From positions 62,001 to 126,000 of the forward strand of contig SCUS01000071.1 in assembly GCA_004297725.1 (NCBI GenBank): a DNA stretch of 64,000 nucleotides, given 5' to 3'. A program made the position numbers and the translations under genes. The notes below the pieces were generated by a model that was not told the origin of the DNA, made no database searches, and saw only the letters and a program-made list of their open reading frames with translations. Shown here piece by piece: positions 8,190 to 16,635 of this stretch; within the stretch, counting starts at the first letter, position 1; each line of letters begins with the position of its first letter. The stretch is from Myxococcaceae bacterium. GTDB taxonomy: Bacteria > Myxococcota_A > Polyangia > Polyangiales > Ga0077539.

Positions 8190-9326
8190 ATGGCAGAGAT
8201 CGAGATCCGGGAGATTGCGGCGGGGAGTGATCCCCGCGAGTTCATCGACGCGTCGCACGCCGTGTTCGAGGGCGACCCGAACTTCATCGCGCCGCTGGAG
8301 ATGTTCGACATCAAGCCCCGGCTCGACCCGAAGAAGAACCCGTTCTTCAAGCGGGGCGAGGCGGTGTACTTCGTCGCTCGCCGCGGGGGGAAGCTGGTGG
8401 GCCGCATCTCGGCCTCCATCGACCACGAGCACAACCGGGTCTGGAGCGAGAAGAACGGCTTCTACGGCTTCTTCGACACCGTCGACGACGACGCGGTGGG
8501 GGCGGCGCTGCTCGAGCGCGCGGCCGCGTGGCTGAAGGCCAGGGGGATGACCCGGATGAGCGGCCCCTACGGGCTCTACGCCAACGAGGAGATCGGCACG
8601 CTGGTCGAGGGCTTCGACTCGCCGCCGGTGCTGATGATGGCGCACTCGCGCCCGTGGCAGGGCCGGGTCACCGAGGCCTGGGGGCTCACCAAGGAGAAGG
8701 ACCTCTTCGCGTGGCGCTACGAGGTCTCGGAGTTTCCGAAGCGGGTGGAGAAGGCCTGGGCGGACATGAAGGCCCTGCCGGAGCTCAAGCTGCGGTCGGT
8801 CAACACGTCGAAGATGCACGATGAATTGAAGATCATCATGGACATCTACAACGACGCCTGGGAGGGCAAGTGGGGCTTCGTGCCGGCGCTCCCCGACGAG
8901 ATCGAGAAGACCGCCGAGGACCTCAAGCTCATCATCGACCCCGACCTGGCGTTCATCGCCGAGATCGACGGCAAGCCGATGGGGATGTGCATCCTGCTGC
9001 CCAACATGAACGAGTGCATCCGGGACATCCGGGGCAAGGAGTTCCCCTTCGGCATCGTGAAGGCGCTCTGGCGCCTCAAGGTGTCCGGGCCGAAGTCCTC
9101 GCGGCTGATGCTGCTCGGCATCCGCAAGGAGCTCCGGGGAGTGCGCAAGTACATGCCGCTCTCCGCGGCGATGTACGTCGAGGTCGCGAAGCGCGGCTCG
9201 GCCAAGGGCTACACCTGGGGTGAGCTCTCGTGGACCCGCGAGGACGACTCGCCCATCAACAGCGGCATCGCCGCCATGGGCGCGAAGATCTACAAGCGCT
9301 ACCGGGTCTACACCAAGGACCTCTGA
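8190..9326 (+). CDS. GNAT-like N-acetyltransferase superfamily protein
   Basis: 378 residues, soluble, beginning MAEIEIREIAAGSDPREFID. The N-terminal third (PLEMFDIKPRLDPKKNPFFK, then GEAVYFVARRGGKLVGRISA) and the mid-region PDLAFIAEIDGKPMGMCILL look like two halves of a GNAT fold. The overall pattern resembles the conserved YghO-like family, for which no substrate is established. The ATG lies about 140 bases beyond the SRP RNA gene, which is on the other strand. Transcription probably starts in that gap, but I see no convincing promoter. The gene appears intact and monocistronic. Confidence 0.75.
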   Translation: MAEIEIREIAAGSDPREFIDASHAVFEGDPNFIAPLEMFDIKPRLDPKKNPFFKRGEAVYFVARRGGKLVGRISASIDHEHNRVWSEKNGFYGFFDTVDDDAVGAALLERAAAWLKARGMTRMSGPYGLYANEEIGTLVEGFDSPPVLMMAHSRPWQGRVTEAWGLTKEKDLFAWRYEVSEFPKRVEKAWADMKALPELKLRSVNTSKMHDELKIIMDIYNDAWEGKWGFVPALPDEIEKTAEDLKLIIDPDLAFIAEIDGKPMGMCILLPNMNECIRDIRGKEFPFGIVKALWRLKVSGPKSSRLMLLGIRKELRGVRKYMPLSAAMYVEVAKRGSAKGYTWGELSWTREDDSPINSGIAAMGAKIYKRYRVYTKDL

Positions 9327-9382
9327 CCCGCGCCGCGGGCTCGTTTGCAACTCCGCGCGGATCTCGGCCAGACTCCCGCGCC

Positions 9383-10342
9383 GTGCGCTCCCCCACCATC
9401 CTCCTCGCGCTCTCCCTCGCGGTCGTCGGCTGCGCGAGCACCGTCGACGGCACCGCCGCGCGCGGCGATGGGGGGCTCCCCTCCGATGTGCTGCCGGGGC
9501 TCAACCCCGACGGCCTCGATCCCTTCCGCCCCGTCGAGGCCGGGGTCATCACCGCCGACGCGGCCCGGGTCGACGCCGGCGAGCCCGGCTTCGCGGACGC
9601 CACGGTCTTCGACCAGCGCTACGGCACCCTCTACATCGGCAGCAACTCGTCGGGCGTCGAGGACACCACCTACGTCGGCGCGACCTTCCGCTACCTGCCC
9701 TACCCCGATGACCTCCGCTGCGGTCAGCGCTCGTCCGGGGCCTGGGACCTCTCGGTCTGCACCAGCGCCGGCGCCGCCCCGGTCGATCCGCACCCGCGAA
9801 CCTTCCCCCACGCCGGGGTGATCAGCCTCTCCGGCGGACTGCGCGCCGTCGCTCTCCGCCCGCAGTCGTCGGGCCAGTACAGCACCTACTTCAACCAGGG
9901 GACGGAGTTTCCCGGGCCTCGCATGGTGAGGGTCCAGGCCCCCGGGACGAGGGACATCCCCGCCTTCGACCTCGCGTTCTCCGTCCCTCCCACCGTCGTC
10001 GTGACCGCGCCCGGCAACGCCGAGGAGCTGGTCGTCGACCGGGGGCGAGACCTCGTCGTGGAGTGGATCCCCAACGCCGCGCGCGAGGTCTGGGTGGTGC
10101 TCTCGCTCGTCCACTCGGTCGACGGCGAGACGCGCAGCTACCGGGCCGCCGTGCAGACCTACGGCGACGTCGGCCGGGCGGTGCTCCCGGCGCGCGCCCT
10201 CGCCGAGCTCCCCGCCGGCACCGCCGGCCGGGTCGCGCTCACCATCCTCCCGTACAACGTCAGCACCGCGCGCATCGGGTCGTGGCCGCTCACCGCCACC
10301 GTCGTCGGTCAGGGCCGCCGCTACACCGTCACGCTCCGATGA
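9383..10342 (+). CDS. lipoprotein of unknown function
   Basis: 319 residues from a GTG at 9383, chosen because it gives a clean lipoprotein signal (VRSPTILLALSLAVVGCAST, lipobox AVVGC). Longer in-frame starts run back into the preceding gene. An Asp/Gly/Pro-rich linker follows, then a globular part with the segment TVVVTAPGNAEELVVDRGRD. This region could be an Ig-like beta-sandwich, but I cannot assign a family. The stop TGA (10340-10342) overlaps the ATG of the next gene at 10339, so the two are probably translated together. Confidence 0.72.
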   Translation: MRSPTILLALSLAVVGCASTVDGTAARGDGGLPSDVLPGLNPDGLDPFRPVEAGVITADAARVDAGEPGFADATVFDQRYGTLYIGSNSSGVEDTTYVGATFRYLPYPDDLRCGQRSSGAWDLSVCTSAGAAPVDPHPRTFPHAGVISLSGGLRAVALRPQSSGQYSTYFNQGTEFPGPRMVRVQAPGTRDIPAFDLAFSVPPTVVVTAPGNAEELVVDRGRDLVVEWIPNAAREVWVVLSLVHSVDGETRSYRAAVQTYGDVGRAVLPARALAELPAGTAGRVALTILPYNVSTARIGSWPLTATVVGQGRRYTVTLR

Positions 10343-11421
10343 GCGACCGCCGCCGCGCCCTCGCGTGCGCCTCCGCGCTCGCGCTCGCCCTGCCCGCCCG
10401 GGCCCAGCTCCGCCCCGCGCCGCACGCCCGCTGCGTCGTCACCGCCCACGTCGCGGTCGCCTCCGACGACCCCGGCGACCCGCTCGCCCCTCCGGCGCTG
10501 CTCACGCTCGACCGGCTCACCGTCGTGGCCTGGCGCGACCGCGCCGGCGCCCTCCTCGTCCAGCGCTTCGCCGCGGACCTGCGCGCCCTCGACCAGCCCC
10601 GGGTCGTCGCGCAGCCGGTGCGGATCTTTACCATGGCACGTACTCCGACGGGCTTCGCGCTGGCCTACGTCGAGCGCGAGCACGAGCTCGTCGTCGCGCG
10701 CCGCTCGGCCTCCATGGAGGCGCAGAACGTGCCGCGGGTCGTCGAGGCCATCCGCTCTCCCGTGACCTCGCTGTCGCTCGCCCCGGTCGCGGGCGGCTCG
10801 CTGCTCGCGTGGTCGACGCCGGAGGCGGTGCGGGTGATGGCCCTCGATGCGCGCGGGGTCCCTCGGGCTCCGTCGAGCGTGGCGCTCGATCAGCCCGGGG
10901 CCCGCTCGGTGGGCCTCGACGCGGCCGAGCGGGCGACCCTGCGCGTCGACGCGATCGACCCGTCGGTCGAGCCGTGGGTGCTCACGCTGCAGCCCGACGG
11001 CGCGGTCGCGAGCCGGGCGCGCTGGCCCATCGGCGCCCTCGGGCCGGTGCGCCTCGGGGGCGTCGTCTTCACGGCGCAGATCAACCCCGTCGGGAGCCCG
11101 ATGCTCCTGCGCAGCAACGTCGCGGCTCCCCCGGCGGCCATCGCCGACCCGGCGGTCGTGCCGCGGGCCCGCCTCGACGCCCTCGCGGTCGACGGTGAGC
11201 TGGCCGTCGCGATGGTGAGCGATCCGGTCGCGGGGCGGCAGTCCCTCGCGCGCCTGCTCCCCGACGGCAGCGCCTCGTGGCTCACCGGCGTCCGAGGCGC
11301 CCTCCCCGGACCGTCGTCGCTCGCCGTGCTGGCGCCGGGGACGGTGCTGCTGCTGACCCGGGACGCCGCGCACTCGCCGCCGCGCACGACGCTGCAGCGC
11401 TACGTCTGCACGCTGCCCTGA
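10339..11421 (+). CDS. secreted protein of unknown function, coupled to the upstream lipoprotein
   Basis: 360 residues starting MSDRRRALACASALALALPA with a signal peptide ending ARAQ. The ATG overlaps the preceding stop (ATGA). The mature protein alternates short beta-strand-like stretches (for example TSLSLAPVAGGSLLAWSTPE and VVPRARLDALAVDGELAVAM). This pattern is seen in beta-propeller proteins of myxobacteria, but there is no diagnostic motif. A single Cys pair is possible (ARCVV near the N-terminus, YVCTLP at the end). Co-transcription with the lipoprotein suggests a shared cell-surface role. No enzymatic function can be claimed. Confidence 0.72.
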   Translation: MSDRRRALACASALALALPARAQLRPAPHARCVVTAHVAVASDDPGDPLAPPALLTLDRLTVVAWRDRAGALLVQRFAADLRALDQPRVVAQPVRIFTMARTPTGFALAYVEREHELVVARRSASMEAQNVPRVVEAIRSPVTSLSLAPVAGGSLLAWSTPEAVRVMALDARGVPRAPSSVALDQPGARSVGLDAAERATLRVDAIDPSVEPWVLTLQPDGAVASRARWPIGALGPVRLGGVVFTAQINPVGSPMLLRSNVAAPPAAIADPAVVPRARLDALAVDGELAVAMVSDPVAGRQSLARLLPDGSASWLTGVRGALPGPSSLAVLAPGTVLLLTRDAAHSPPRTTLQRYVCTLP

Positions 11422-11431
11422 GGCGCGCCGG

Positions 11432-11995
11432 TCACCGCGGCCGGAACTCCAGCGAAGCCGAGTTGATGCAGTAGCGAAGCCCGGTGGGGGCGGGGCCGTC
11501 CTCGAAGACGTGACCGAGGTGCCCGTCGCAGCGCGCGCAGTGCACCTCGTCGCGCTCCATGCCCATCGAGGTGTCGACCGTCCGGGCGACGCGGCCCGGG
11601 GCGACGGGCTGCGTGAAGCTCGGCCACCCGGTGCCCGACTCGAACTTGTCCTCCGAGCGGAAGAGCGGCGCCCCGCACGCGGCGCAGCGGTAGACGCCGT
11701 CGGCGTGGTGGTCCCAGTAGCGCCCGGTGAACGCGCGCTCGGTGCCCTGCTCTCGCAGCACATGGAAGCGCTCGGGCGTCAGCCGCCGCCGCCACTCGTC
11801 GTTGGAGAGCACGAGGCGATCGCCGATCGGGGGGTCGGCGCCCGCGTCGCCGGAGCTCACCGCCGCCACGGCGGGCGCTCGCACGGACGCCTCGGGCGCT
11901 CGCGGCGATGCCCCCGGCCCCGTGGCCCCCGCGCGGCTGCACGCCGCCGTCGCCGCCACGCCCAGACACCCCTGCAGCCAGCTTCGTCGGTTCAT
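11432..11995 (-). CDS. msrB: peptide-methionine (R)-S-oxide reductase, exported form
   Basis: 187 residues from the ATG at 11995. MsrB reduces the R epimer of methionine sulfoxide in proteins. Diagnostic features are the zinc pairs CAAC and CARC, the [11 protein letters not shown] segment, and [11 protein letters not shown], whose Cys176 is the expected catalytic cysteine. The N-terminus, [20 protein letters not shown], looks like a twin-arginine signal with a lipobox-like TAAC, followed by an Ala/Pro linker. The enzyme is therefore probably a lipoprotein exported folded, to repair envelope proteins. The usual cytosolic MsrB lacks this about 60-residue extension. The gene is convergent with the preceding pair and lies 50 bases from the metallophosphoesterase stop. 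Confidence 0.92.
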   Translation of the reverse strand: MNRRSWLQGCLGVAATAACSRAGATGPGASPRAPEASVRAPAVAAVSSGDAGADPPIGDRLVLSNDEWRRRLTPERFHVLREQGTERAFTGRYWDHHADGVYRCAACGAPLFRSEDKFESGTGWPSFTQPVAPGRVARTVDTSMGMERDEVHCARCDGHLGHVFEDGPAPTGLRYCINSASLEFRPR

Positions 11996-12045
11996 GTCCG
12001 TGGCTACGCCCCGGCCCTGCGATCGGATACAGCGCCCCGTCGCGC

Positions 12046-13353
12046 TCACTGTTGACGGCGACGCAGCCACCACGCGCCGACGCCCACCAGCACCACGACC
12101 GGCAGCACCTTCCAGATCCACGACCAGTCCTCCGGGCTCTCCGGCACCTCCGGGGGAGCGGGCGCCGTCACGGCGGGCGGGCGGTCGCGGATCAGCACGG
12201 CGGTGTCGCTCCACCCCAGGTGGCGGAGCGTCGCGCGGTCGATGGTGGTGCCGTCCAGACGGAGCGCGGTGAACTCCACCTTCTCGCGCTCCACGTCGAC
12301 GCGCACGTAGTGGTGCTCCGAGGCGAAGGCGCGGGACATCGCCCGGGCGCTTCGCCGTCGGTAGAGGGGCGCGCCCCCGCCGCCGGTGACGAGGTAGTGA
12401 AGGCCCTCGTCGTCGCCGCGCTCGTAGGCGTGGTCGTGGCCCGAGATCACCAGGTCGACCCGGTGCCGCCGAAGGAGGGCGTCGATGCCCGCCTGGGCGG
12501 TGAGCTCGTTGTCGCCGTGCGGACCGGACGAGCGCGGGCCCCAGTGCATCACCACGAAGAGCCAGTCGTCGGGGCCCTCGCGGCGCTGCCGGCCGAGCTC
12601 GCGGTCGAGCCAGTCGCGGGCGTCACCGGACCAGTCCTCGTAGGAGTTGGCGAGGACGAAGCGCACGTTGCCGTAGCGCAGCACCGAGTCGAGCTCGGCG
12701 CTCGGTCCCCCGGGCGCGACGTGGACGTAGCGGCGGTAGTTGTCCGTGCCGTTGGAGAAGGGCTGCGCGATCTCGTGGTTGCCGATGACCGGGACGAAGG
12801 GCGCCACCCGCAGCAGCGGCGCCTCGATGGCGAAGAACTGTTGCCAGTCGTCCTCCTCGCGGCCGTCCTCGACGAGGTCGCCGGTGTGCACCACGAACTC
12901 CGGACCCTCGCGGCGGATGGCCTCCACCACGGCGGCGTGGGGCCGCGCCTGGCTGCGCGTGTCGCCGTAGAGCACGAAGCGGAAGGGCACCGGCGACGTC
13001 GGGGCGGTGCCGAAGGTGCCGGAGGCCGTCTCGACGTCCGGGGCGGACACCTCGTAGCGGTAGCGGGTGCCCGGGCGCAGGCCGCTGAGGGTGAGCTCCT
13101 GGAGGGTCGCGTCGACGCCCGAGCGCGCGGTCACCACGCCCTCGGTCAGGTCGCCGCCCGGACCCTGCGGGACGGCCCGCACCTCGAGGCCCCCCGGACG
13201 GCGGCGCTCGGCCATCACCACGACGCTGTCGGAGCGAAGGTCCATCAGCCACGGGCCCTTCTGCAGCCGGTCGAGCGCCCACGAAGGAGGAGCGAGCGCG
13301 CACGCCGCCAGAAACCACGCTGCTCGGGATGCTCTCGACACGGTGCTGGACAC
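12046..13353 (-). CDS. calcineurin-like metallophosphoesterase (purple acid phosphatase type), membrane-anchored
   Basis: 435 residues from a GTG at 13353 (another GTG is at 13341); an ATG at 13461 would overlap the divergent gene at 13442. A signal peptide ([16 protein letters not shown]) leads into a fibronectin-like domain (about residues 30-120). The metallophosphoesterase core follows, with motifs [33 protein letters not shown] and [10 protein letters not shown], which supply the two-metal ligands. The C-terminus has one membrane helix ([16 protein letters not shown]) and an Arg tail. This layout fits a periplasmic or surface phosphatase. The substrate is unknown. Confidence 0.88.
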   Translation of the reverse strand: MSSTVSRASRAAWFLAACALAPPSWALDRLQKGPWLMDLRSDSVVVMAERRRPGGLEVRAVPQGPGGDLTEGVVTARSGVDATLQELTLSGLRPGTRYRYEVSAPDVETASGTFGTAPTSPVPFRFVLYGDTRSQARPHAAVVEAIRREGPEFVVHTGDLVEDGREEDDWQQFFAIEAPLLRVAPFVPVIGNHEIAQPFSNGTDNYRRYVHVAPGGPSAELDSVLRYGNVRFVLANSYEDWSGDARDWLDRELGRQRREGPDDWLFVVMHWGPRSSGPHGDNELTAQAGIDALLRRHRVDLVISGHDHAYERGDDEGLHYLVTGGGGAPLYRRRSARAMSRAFASEHHYVRVDVEREKVEFTALRLDGTTIDRATLRHLGWSDTAVLIRDRPPAVTAPAPPEVPESPEDWSWIWKVLPVVVLVGVGAWWLRRRQQ

Positions 13354-13441
13354 TAGCTTCAACCCGAGTGCGGGCTCCACCCCTGTCTCGCCGGTGGGAC
13401 TCCGCTCGCGGTCCGTGGTAGCGACGCCGCGGATCTCTCCG

Positions 13442-14320
13442 ATGGCCGCCCCGCGCTCCACACCCCGCCGACGTCGCCTCCAGATCGACCGCGCCCTCGT
13501 GGCGGTCGCGGCCTTCCACCGCGGCTTCGATCCGCGCAGGGCGCTCGCCAGCGATCCGCTCCGCTTCGCCCACCGCTACGCCGACCCCGAAGACCGCGCC
13601 CTCGTCGCGCTGCTCTCCGCGCTGATGGCCTTCGGCCGCATCGCCACCATCGGGCAGAAGCTCGAAGACCTCTGCGTGAGGCTCGGAGCCTCCCCCGCCG
13701 AGGTGGTCCGCCGTGAGGACCGCGCGGCGCTCCAGGAGCGGATGCGCGGGTTTCGTCACCGCACCTTCCGCGGCGCCGACGTCGCCGACCTGCTCTTCGC
13801 CCTCGGGGAGAGCCTCCGCCGCGACGGGCGCGTCCTCGCGCCGCTGGAGCAGGCCTGGGAGTCCCACCGCGCGCTCCGCCCCGCGCTCACGGAGTGGGTG
13901 CACCAGCTCCGCGCCGTCGCATGGCCCGGCGGCGCCGACCGCGCTCAGTCGCACCTGCTCCCCGACCCGTCGGGGCCGAGCGCCTCCAAGCGGCTCATGC
14001 TCTTCCTCCGCTGGGTGGTGCGACGCTCGGGCGTCGACCTCGGGCTCTCGACGATCCCCGCCTCCGCGCTGCTGATGCCCGTCGACGTGCACGTGCACCG
14101 CATCGCCCGCAACCTCGGCTTCACCTCCCGCGCCGACGCCTCGTGGCGCACCGCCGAGGAGATCACCGCCGCGCTCCGGCTGCTCAGCGCCGACGACCCG
14201 GTCCAGTACGACTTCGCGCTCTGCCACCTGGGCATCAGCGGGCGATGCCCGTCGAGCCGCGACCTCCCAGAGCGCTGCGAGGGATGCGCGCTGCAGACCG
14301 TGTGCGTGCACTGGCGTTGA
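13442..14320 (+). CDS. TIGR02757/DUF2400 family protein
   Basis: 292 residues from the ATG at 13442. The sequence matches the TIGR02757 (DUF2400) pattern, including SALMAFGRIATIGQKLEDLC, PSASKRLMLFLRWVVRR and PVDVHVHRIARNLGF. The helical organisation and the last segment recall HhH-GPD DNA glycosylases. The C-terminus has four cysteines spaced C-x9-C-x2-C-x5-C (CPSSRDLPERCEGCALQTVC), suggesting an iron-sulfur or zinc site. No biochemical role is established for the family. The gene precedes the peptide-modification operon by 35 bases, so it may share its promoter, but a functional link is doubtful. Confidence 0.83.
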   Translation: MAAPRSTPRRRRLQIDRALVAVAAFHRGFDPRRALASDPLRFAHRYADPEDRALVALLSALMAFGRIATIGQKLEDLCVRLGASPAEVVRREDRAALQERMRGFRHRTFRGADVADLLFALGESLRRDGRVLAPLEQAWESHRALRPALTEWVHQLRAVAWPGGADRAQSHLLPDPSGPSASKRLMLFLRWVVRRSGVDLGLSTIPASALLMPVDVHVHRIARNLGFTSRADASWRTAEEITAALRLLSADDPVQYDFALCHLGISGRCPSSRDLPERCEGCALQTVCVHWR

Positions 14321-14355
14321 ACCGCCCCGCCCGGACTGGCAACGTACCGCCCACC

Positions 14356-14754
14356 ATGACCCCACTGGCCGAGCGCGTGATCATCGACCGACTGCGCGAG
14401 GGCGTGCCCGTCCGCTGGACCGTGCGGGGCAGCAGCATGTGGCCCTCGATCCGCGACGGGGCGACGGTGTCGGTCTCTCCCGGGGAGGTCCGCTCGATGC
14501 GCGCGGGGGAGCTCGTGGCCTTCACGCGCGGGGCGAGGGTGGTGGTGCATCGGGTGGTGGCGGTCGAGCCCGGGGGCCTGCGCTGCCGGGGCGACGCGCT
14601 CTCCCGGGAGGACGGCGTCGTGGCGTGGGCCGACGTGCTCGGCCGGGCGACGGTGCTCGAACAGCGGCCGCTCTCGCTGCGCTGGCCGAGGGCGCGCGAG
14701 CTCCGGGCCCTGCTCCGGGCGGCGCTGGGCGCGCTGCGCACGGTGCGCTCGTGA
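14356..14754 (+). CDS. S24/S26-like serine peptidase homolog at the head of a RiPP-like operon
   Basis: 132 residues, first gene of a tightly coupled set. The motif VRGSSMWPSIRDG contains the S26/S24 nucleophile pattern G-x-S-M-x-P-x-[IL], with Ser27 as candidate nucleophile. VVVHRVV places His65 where SipW/Sec11-type signal peptidases carry His in place of Lys. There is no convincing membrane anchor, unlike classical signal peptidases, so it may act in the cytosol. In this setting it could be the leader peptidase for the small peptide at 21823. Such short S24-like proteins are often seen beside PqqD and HPr-kinase-like genes. The stop overlaps the next start as GTGA at 14751. Confidence 0.78.
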   Translation: MTPLAERVIIDRLREGVPVRWTVRGSSMWPSIRDGATVSVSPGEVRSMRAGELVAFTRGARVVVHRVVAVEPGGLRCRGDALSREDGVVAWADVLGRATVLEQRPLSLRWPRARELRALLRAALGALRTVRS

Positions 14755-15590
14755 GGCTCGACATCGCGGGGCTGCGCGTGGCGGTCGAGGCCACCGGACC
14801 GATGAACCCCCGGCACGTCGACGTCCGCTTCGGGCGCTACGCCGCGCCGGACGACGGTCGCCCCGACGACCTGCGGCTCGAGCTCCGGGTCGACCCAGGG
14901 TGGGTCGCGCCTCACCCGGTTCGCAACCGCTTCCCCGGCGTGGACTTCGAGCGCGCCTCCGACGGCACCTTCCACTTCCTGCGCCCCGACGGCGAGACGA
15001 GGGTCGACCTCGCGCGCCACCGGGCGACGGCGGTCGTGCGCCCCACGCTCGTCACCGACGATCCGATGGAGGACATCACCCCCATCGACACGCCGCTGCG
15101 CCTTCAGCTCGCGAGCGAGCTCCCGGCGCACCAGGGAGCGATGGTCCACGCATGCGGCTACGCCGACGACCGCGGCGCCGTGCTCTTCATCGCCCGCTCC
15201 GAAGGGGGAAAGACCACCACCGCGCGCAAGCTCCCCGAGGCGAACGTGCTCTCCGACGACCTCGTGGCGGTGCGCCGCACGCCAGAGGGGTGGGACGCCT
15301 TCGCGCTGCCCTTCGTCGGCGAGTGGCAGCGACCGACGGTCCCTCGGCGCGGGCGCCTGCGGGCGCTGGTGTTCCTCCGCAAGTCCGACGAGCTCTCGAT
15401 CACCGACTGCCCCGCGGCGCTCGCCTTCCCCGACATGCTCCAGGCGATGGTGTGGTTCGCCAAGGGCGACCCCGCCGCCGCCGCGCTGCTCGACCACGCG
15501 CACGCGCTCATCCGCGCGGTCCCCTGCGTCACGCTCGCGATCCCCCGCGACCGTCCGGTGCTCCCGCTGCTCGACCGCTGGCTCGCGTGA
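14751..15590 (+). CDS. HPr kinase-related ATPase 1
   Basis: 279 residues from a GTG overlapping the previous stop. The C-terminal half has an HprK/PEPCK-like core: MVHACG near residue 131, the P-loop-like ARSEGGKTTT at 148-157 (Lys154), and LSDDLVAV at 167-174, whose Asp169-Asp170 match the acidic pair of HPr kinases. The first glycines of the P-loop are replaced (Ala148, Glu151). The N-terminal domain is unassigned. Related kinases accompany PqqD-type genes in the 'HPr-rel-A' cassettes, and an HprK-like enzyme phosphorylates the lasso peptide paeninodin. A role in peptide phosphorylation or carrier modification is therefore plausible but unproven. Confidence 0.8.
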   Translation: MRLDIAGLRVAVEATGPMNPRHVDVRFGRYAAPDDGRPDDLRLELRVDPGWVAPHPVRNRFPGVDFERASDGTFHFLRPDGETRVDLARHRATAVVRPTLVTDDPMEDITPIDTPLRLQLASELPAHQGAMVHACGYADDRGAVLFIARSEGGKTTTARKLPEANVLSDDLVAVRRTPEGWDAFALPFVGEWQRPTVPRRGRLRALVFLRKSDELSITDCPAALAFPDMLQAMVWFAKGDPAAAALLDHAHALIRAVPCVTLAIPRDRPVLPLLDRWLA

Positions 15591-16357
15591 GCGCCGTCGT
15601 CGGACTGCGCTTCGGCCCCGTCTCGCTGCGGGTCGAAGGGCCCGCGCTGCACCCGCTGCTCGACCCCTACCGCGCTCCCATCGAGGCCGACGCCCGGCGG
15701 GTGCGGGTCACCCTCGCCCACGAGCTCCCTCCGGGCTCCGCGCCCGCCACGGCCCAGGTGGGCTTCGCACTCGACGCCCACGCCGACCACGATCACCTCG
15801 CCCTGAGCGGCGACCCCTCGCGGCCCACCCCCTGGCTCGCGGCCTTCTGCGAGCTCGTGGCCAGGGACGCTCCCGCGCGCCGGGCGCTGCTGCTCCACGC
15901 CGGGGCGGTCACCGTTGACGAGGGCGTCGCGCTGCTGGTCGCTCCGCCCGGCGTCGGCAAGACCACCGCGGTGCGCAACGCCGGGGCGAGGGCCTTCGCC
16001 TCCAACGCCGTGCTCGTCGACCTGTCGGGTGAGCGCCCGACCGTGCTCGCGATGCCCTTCACCCGCGAGCCTGCGCCCGAGCTGGAGTCGCCACACAGGC
16101 TCCCCCTGGCGGCCCTGGCCTTCGTCCATCGCTCCCCCGAGGCCACCGTTGAATGGATCGCGGGCACGCTGGCAACCATTCGCCTGATGCCGCACGTGAC
16201 GCGTCCCCGGGGAGACGACCCCCACGCTCGGGCCCGCACCGACCTCGCCCTCTCCATGGGCGCCAGGGTGCGCGCTCTCACGCTGGGCTTGCCCTGGGGA
16301 CCGGGCTATCTTGCCGCCCTCGACGCCGCCCTCCAACCGACGACCTACCCGACATGA
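15587..16357 (+). CDS. HPr kinase-related ATPase 2, acidic pair missing
   Basis: 256 residues from a GTG overlapping the previous stop (GTGA at 15587). The P-loop APPGVGKTT (residues 119-127, Lys125) is canonical, and LLLHAGAVTV precedes it as in HprK-related proteins. The region aligned with LSDDLVAV of the first kinase reads FASNAVLVDL, so the Asp-Asp pair thought to bind metal and act in catalysis is absent. This copy may bind ATP without phosphoryl transfer, or pair with the first kinase. The two proteins share layout but are divergent. The stop overlaps the pqqD-like start as ATGA. Confidence 0.76.
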   Translation: MSAVVGLRFGPVSLRVEGPALHPLLDPYRAPIEADARRVRVTLAHELPPGSAPATAQVGFALDAHADHDHLALSGDPSRPTPWLAAFCELVARDAPARRALLLHAGAVTVDEGVALLVAPPGVGKTTAVRNAGARAFASNAVLVDLSGERPTVLAMPFTREPAPELESPHRLPLAALAFVHRSPEATVEWIAGTLATIRLMPHVTRPRGDDPHARARTDLALSMGARVRALTLGLPWGPGYLAALDAALQPTTYPT

Positions 16358-16635
16358 ACGCCCAACGAACCGTCCACCACGCCAGCGACGCGGTCTGGCG
16401 GCGCTACGACGACCAGGTCGCCGTGATCTCCCTCGACGCCAACCGGGTGCGCCTCTTCAACGCCGTCGGGAGCTTCCTCTGGGAGCGCTGCGACGGCTCG
16501 ACGGTCGACCAGATGGTGGCCGCCGTGTGCGAGCGCTTCGCCGTCGACGAGCCCACCGCCCGCGCCGACGTCGAGCGCTTCATCGACGACCTCGCCTCCC
16601 GCGGGCTGCTGCGTCCCGCGGCCGAGGCGCCATGA
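16354..16635 (+). CDS. PqqD-like peptide-binding protein (RiPP recognition element)
   Basis: 93 residues: MNAQRTVHHASDAVWRRYDD then QVAVISLDANRVRLFNAVGS. It has the winged-helix PqqD pattern of short beta strands, LFNAVGSFLWERCDG and the closing helices VAAVCERFAVDE and VERFIDDLASRGLL. PqqD-like proteins bind the leader of a precursor peptide and present it to a modifying enzyme. Its position between the kinase pair and the radical SAM gene, with four-base ATGA overlaps on both sides, strongly supports that role here. The family is normally about 90 residues, so it is a stand-alone chaperone rather than a fusion. Confidence 0.85.
   Translation: MNAQRTVHHASDAVWRRYDDQVAVISLDANRVRLFNAVGSFLWERCDGSTVDQMVAAVCERFAVDEPTARADVERFIDDLASRGLLRPAAEAP

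Noticed and set aside
13353-13461. ATG at 13461 as the start of the metallophosphoesterase gene
   Set aside because: It would add 36 residues before the signal peptide and overlap the divergent gene at 13442. The GTG at 13353 puts the signal at the N-terminus.
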